Positions 59,906-64,000 of a stretch of 64,000 bases of DNA are shown one piece after another. The notes beneath the pieces are model-generated. The model was not told the origin of the DNA and did no database searches. It worked only from the letters and a program-made list of their open reading frames with translations. The position numbers and the translations under genes are program-made. The number at the start of each line of letters is the position of its first letter. Within the stretch, counting starts at the first letter, position 1. Source of the DNA: Paulownia fortunei. Its lineage: Eukaryota > Streptophyta > Magnoliopsida > Lamiales > Paulowniaceae. The DNA is taken from assembly GCA_019321725.1 (NCBI GenBank), contig CM033110.1, forward strand, positions 5,449,278 through 5,513,277, in the 5' to 3' direction.

Positions 59906-60226
59906 GTACTATCGGATTCTGGTATTCAACTTGTATGCTTAGGATTCGGACATTAACTGACATGAATCCATACAAGCTTTTTGAATTAGCAACATATGTG
60001 AGTGTGATAGCATCCTTTTGTCATTTACCTGTATGTAAAAGAGCCTGTGTAACAAATAGGTATGAGTGCCAGTAAAGTTCCTTTGGATGAGCACTAACAC
60101 GTCAAATACATGGAGTACAATTCAGAACAACTAATGAGTTCAGATTACTAAACTTTGTTAGACTCTGATTGTAATTCTATTATGTCATTAAAATATTTTT
60201 AAATGTGTAACTTGTGGTTTATAATA

Positions 60227-60469
60227 GAGAGACCACAACCAAGGAAGTGCACTCTGTTTCCATTTCACCCATGGGATCTCAAGGACAGCAGAAGACAGGC
60301 CTTGTGATGTGGGTTCCTCACAGCATTGAAGAGTTAATCAATGTAGCATCAAAGCAGCTGGGATTACCAGATGTATTGTGTATATTATCAGGAGGAGGAG
60401 GTAAAATTTTTGAGGTGGATATGGATTGCGGATGGCCAAAAGTTGTACATGATTAACAAAACAATTTAA
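60227..60469 (+). pseudogene. Channel pseudogene: KHA domain exon
   Basis: The first frame carries CTLFPFHPWDLKDSRR (60248-60295). After a shift the KHA core reads GLVMWVPHSIEELINVASKQ and LPDVLCILSGGGGKIFEVDM. Another shift near 60428 gives DGQKLYMINKTI and a TAA at 60467-60469. KHA domains help tetramer assembly and clustering of plant K+ channels. Confidence 0.88.
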
Positions 60470-63030
60470 ATTTTTATGGAAGCCACACATAAATATCCTT
60501 GCAGCTTTTGCTTTGTGTATTCTTGTACTGAATTGATGATCAATATTATTTGACTTGATGATATCAATGTCTCACTTTCACTGAAATATTGACAACCAGA
60601 TTTTTGTTGTTAAAACTTCTTCCTGCTGATAACTTTGATCTGAGATGGCATTGCGACTGTCGTATCAAATCACCTTCGTCTTTTCTGGCAGGTCTTGTTC
60701 TTTATTTTATTTGCTTATCAACTACTGTATGTCCAACTCAGACTTGAAGCTTTTTAATCCTAATTGTTGTAGGAGTGTGCAATGACCATATAGACTTGTG
60801 ATATCCATCTTTTGTTACCTATCATTTCTCCAAACTTCTATGATGAAATTTTGAACTGTAGAATAATCTTGAACTCTTTCTTATGTCATTGTTGTTTTGG
60901 AATAATTTCCACAAACTAAGTTCAGTTGCAGTTAGGCAAACTTACGAGTGGCATGAAATTTGTCTTAAGCTTTTGTGAACCAAGTTCCATTCATAATAAG
61001 ATGAGGTCAACTCTTACTGCCAGTTAGTTTTGTGAACTTTCTTTGTGAGTATACTTTAGATGTATCCTAGGCTCCTCGGTTATTTGAAAAATGACATTTT
61101 TTTGCTTTTGTTGTCCAATCCCACTAGTATAACTTCCGGAAGGGCAGGAAATGAAATTAAAAATGACCCGTGACCAAGCCTTTGTGTATTGTCAACAGTG
61201 AAGAAAAGTTGGTTCCAGGTTGGAGAACAATTTCTGAGGTCACTTTCTGTATATACTCAGCAGCATCAAGTTCAATTGTCTGCAGCCATTTCAAAGACTT
61301 GTTATGAGTGAGAATTCGACAAGGAGGTTAGCTGGTACTCCCATTCACAGTGTAGGATGGTATCCAGGTAGTTTTCTATCCACACATTTGTAGGTTTGCA
61401 GTTTGCTTGTATTCATTCATGCGTCCTACATTTGGCACATGTTAGAAATTGAAAGTGGTGAACGAACTAGGTTGGCCTCATCCATGTTCACATGATTTTG
61501 GTTGAAACGTGTATCGCCTAATGTCATTTTCATCATATGGAACATTTTTTTGGTAGCTTTCTTCCATTGAACACTTTGAATTTGATAAGACTATTTTTTT
61601 CCTGGTAGTCATAAAGCCGAATAGTGACAAGTATGGTAAATAATCATTCTCCCTTCCCACCCCACCCGCCAACAGATGGTGCAGAGAGAGAAAGGAGTTT
61701 GCTTCTCATCATGGATACACACGGCTTGATAATTATAGCATATCAGCCTTTGATTTTTAATAATGAAAATATTTACAGTTCTTGCTTTAAAATCAGCTAA
61801 AGAAAACATAACATTATCTTTTACTAACACAATCAGTTCATCATGAAAATTTTATCCTTGCTAGTCATGATCAAGTGAAAAAAAATTAAAAATAAATTGG
61901 AAGATATTTTGTGATACTGAAGCTCAGGTGTACAAAAATGCTTTCTAGCGAGCTTCATAGTTCTATTTCTGCAACAGTTTGTACTATTATTAATCATTTC
62001 TTATGTAAGCAATTTAGAAGATTGAGATGTCAAACATCTGTTAACGTCCCTATCTCTATGCATATGATGAAGATGCCATTCCGAAGGCCTGAATCTTGAG
62101 CCTTGGAATTGAGACACAGAGCTATGAGCCCATAAAACTGATCTCACTCAAGCAACTAAGGTCATCTTGAATCTTGAGACTTTGGATATTGCTTTTGCTT
62201 TAGTATTAGTTTGTTTCGTGATTTTATGATCATGATGTGAACAACAATTTATTTACCCAGAAACTTCTGTACTCTATTGCTATATTTTATGAATCAAATG
62301 AGTTTATATTCTATGCTATGATTCATTTCTGTTGGAGACATTATTGCATGGTTATGATTCATTGAACTATGCTTTCTGAAAATGAATTGCTGCATGGTAC
62401 AGGTACATTCGATTTAATTTGCTTACATGCTTGAAATTTGGATTTCTGATTCGGAATTAAAGTTTACAGTCTGGATAATATGCTAAAGAGATGAGACAAA
62501 ACATCTTATGTAGATTTATTCATAAAAAGAAGTGGTTTTGATTCAAGAGGACTCGAATCTGAAGTAGATATGAGATGCTAGTCAGATTAGTTTATGTAAA
62601 ATCTCCTTTTCAAGTCATGGTCGAAAGTGAACAGAAAAATTATCAGCAAATCTTATTTGACCTGTTTGCTGGAACCACATACATTTCTTTCTATTCTTTG
62701 TGGGTTTTGATTATAATAGGGGTAGTAACATCTGATGTCACTGCTATTAAAATGGACTTATTTTTTTATTTAATGTTGTGACACAGTACTTGAAAACCAT
62801 AATCTTTTTCTGCATTTTTGACATTTTTTGTTCAAAAAAGGGGAGTAGAGTAAATTGAATGGATGAAATGATTTGATGGATATATTTGAAGGCTATTGAC
62901 CAATAATTTTTTCGATTTTTATTGTTGATGATTTGATGATGCTGTATGCTGGATATTTTTCTATTTGCTTTGCTTGAATTCTAAACTAATTTTTCATTTA
63001 TTTAATATGCTTGAATTTTTTTATTGTGTT
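60470..63030. other. Region downstream of the channel pseudogene, no gene recognised
   Basis: Intergenic-looking DNA, with short frames (61478-61672, 61609-61830, 61911-62099, 62575-62781) unlike known proteins. Confidence 0.45.
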
Positions 63031-63037
63031 GTTACAT

Positions 63038-63960
63038 GTAGGGGGAGATTGCTTGGATTGATTGGACTTATGTTTCAACATTACTATCTTTGAAAGTTGT
63101 TCGATTTTTTAAACATTATTGTTAATGGTTTGGACCAAAAATACCAAATGAAGAGATTGTTAAGTACATGGTTAGTATTTATGGTAACCTAATTGAAAAA
63201 TTCATAAATAGGTTGAGGTATTGTAATAATGTAAAGTGTTAAGACTTGCAATATTGCAATATTCGAAATTACTATTTTTTTATTGATAAATAATTAATAT
63301 TTTTTATTCTTTGTATGTAGGAATTTGGATGGGATAATCACATAATAAAGCAATGTGAAATTTTGAAACTAAGATATTTCGAGATATTAAGAAGATCAAA
63401 GTATCTTGCAATAAGAAAGACAATATCTGCAAGATCTTGAAGATATTACAACAAATTTGAAATGAAGATTTTGGAGATTAATCAAATTCGAGATTTTAGA
63501 ATTCAATATTTTTGCATAGAAGTCTCAAGATAAAAAGCATAATTAAGCTTCTGCTTCATTGTAATTTAGCATATTCAGCATTGAAATGTTAAAAATACGA
63601 TACTATTTGCGAGAAGAAGATGAATTTTTCGGAAGAAGAATTTGAAATTTTTTGAGAGAAGATAATTTACCGTTTGAAGGGACTCAACAATAAAGGGATT
63701 TCAATAGTACTGATTTCAATTCGAGGGGATTTCATTGAACAAATTTGATTAATTGGTTCAAGAAATACGAAAACTATAAGAAGAGGGAATTTGTCTATTG
63801 TTTAGGTCTAAATTGTTCATATAACTGTTTGAATTAGTGAATTATTCAATATTTGAGTATGTGCCTCGTATAGTTGGTTTATCTGAACTTTGTAAAAATT
63901 ATTGTATCCATTTTTACTTTATGCAATATGTTATAACTTAATTAGGTTTATGTTACCATA
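63038..63960 (+). repeat. Possible copia LTR region
   Basis: GTAGGGGGAGATTGCTTGGA (63040-63059) looks like a copia polypurine tract, and ACCAAATGAAGAGATTGTTA (63144-63163) like a second, altered one followed by TGTTAAGTACATGG-type text. The following 800 bp have no coding sequence. No matching copy or TG...CA end pair could be fixed. Confidence 0.25.
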
Positions 63961-64000
63961 ATAACTAGACTAATTAGTTAAGGTTGGTAAAAACATCAAA

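Larger units (their letters stand above)
57173..60469 (+). pseudogene. SKOR: SKOR/GORK-type outward-rectifying potassium channel, decayed 3' part
   Basis: Four exon-like blocks keep the order of the SKOR/GORK C-terminal half: cyclic-nucleotide-binding domain (57173-57392), ankyrin repeats (59114-59252 and 59785-59905) and KHA domain (about 60227-60469). GT-AG borders are kept at 57392/57393, 59252/59253, 59784/59785 and 59905/59906. SKOR and GORK are plasma-membrane channels that release K+ to xylem or from guard cells. The six membrane segments, pore and the first part of the protein are absent; a copia LTR ends 213 bp upstream. Frameshifts near 57330, 59830, 60293 and 60428 and an internal ankyrin deletion make a working protein unlikely. 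SKOR and GORK are not distinguished here. Confidence 0.85.

Overview
The window looks like repeat-rich nuclear DNA of a flowering plant, most likely a eudicot. Low GC, spliced genes with GT-AG introns, methionine-tRNA-type primer sites (TGGTATCA...) and plant retrotransposon lineages all point that way. I see no bacterial, organellar or phage features, no tRNA or rRNA gene and no CRISPR array. One 100-base run of N (24040-24139) marks an assembly gap.

Host genes are few. At 22356-24039 (+) lie the first three exons of a PHD-finger gene very like MALE MEIOCYTE DEATH 1 (MMD1/DUET), running into the gap; everything beyond the gap is transposon. At 57173-60469 (+) is a decayed piece of a SKOR/GORK-type outward-rectifying potassium channel gene. 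It keeps part of the cyclic-nucleotide-binding domain, ankyrin repeats and the KHA domain, has several frameshifts and an internal deletion, and shows no membrane segments.

Nearly all the rest is transposon. 1-8795 is the 3' part of a Ty3 chromovirus whose 2.9 kb LTR carries a nested 2.3 kb solo LTR. 8796-12057 is the end of an Athila/Tat-like element joined to a decayed copia fragment (12058-13716). 13717-14963 holds small copia-type LTRs, including a TRIM-like element. 14964-20908 is a non-autonomous, LARD-like chromovirus derivative with about 1.5 kb of non-coding interior. 20909-21574 is a small inverted-repeat element.

After the gap, 25080-32408 is a SIRE-like copia element on the minus strand, interrupted by an LTR-like insert. 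32770-34263 is a second minus-strand copia remnant. 35168-38060 is an inverted solo copy of the LTR at 3626-8795. 39256-44532 is an essentially full-length but inactivated L1 LINE on the minus strand, with a 10-bp target duplication. 45294-45995 is a 702-bp hAT-like element with an 8-bp duplication. 47263-56960 is a cluster of three copia elements, two plus and one minus, the minus one split by a Tat-like LTR.

No autonomous element appears intact. Catalytic Asp-to-Asn changes and many TAA/TAG/TGA stops fit C-to-T decay of methylated repeats. The window is best read as a small gene neighbourhood invaded by successive layers of nested transposons. I found no convincing new cellular system; the most informative points are the nested and empty-site LTR history, the LARD-like and TRIM-like elements, and the two damaged genes.
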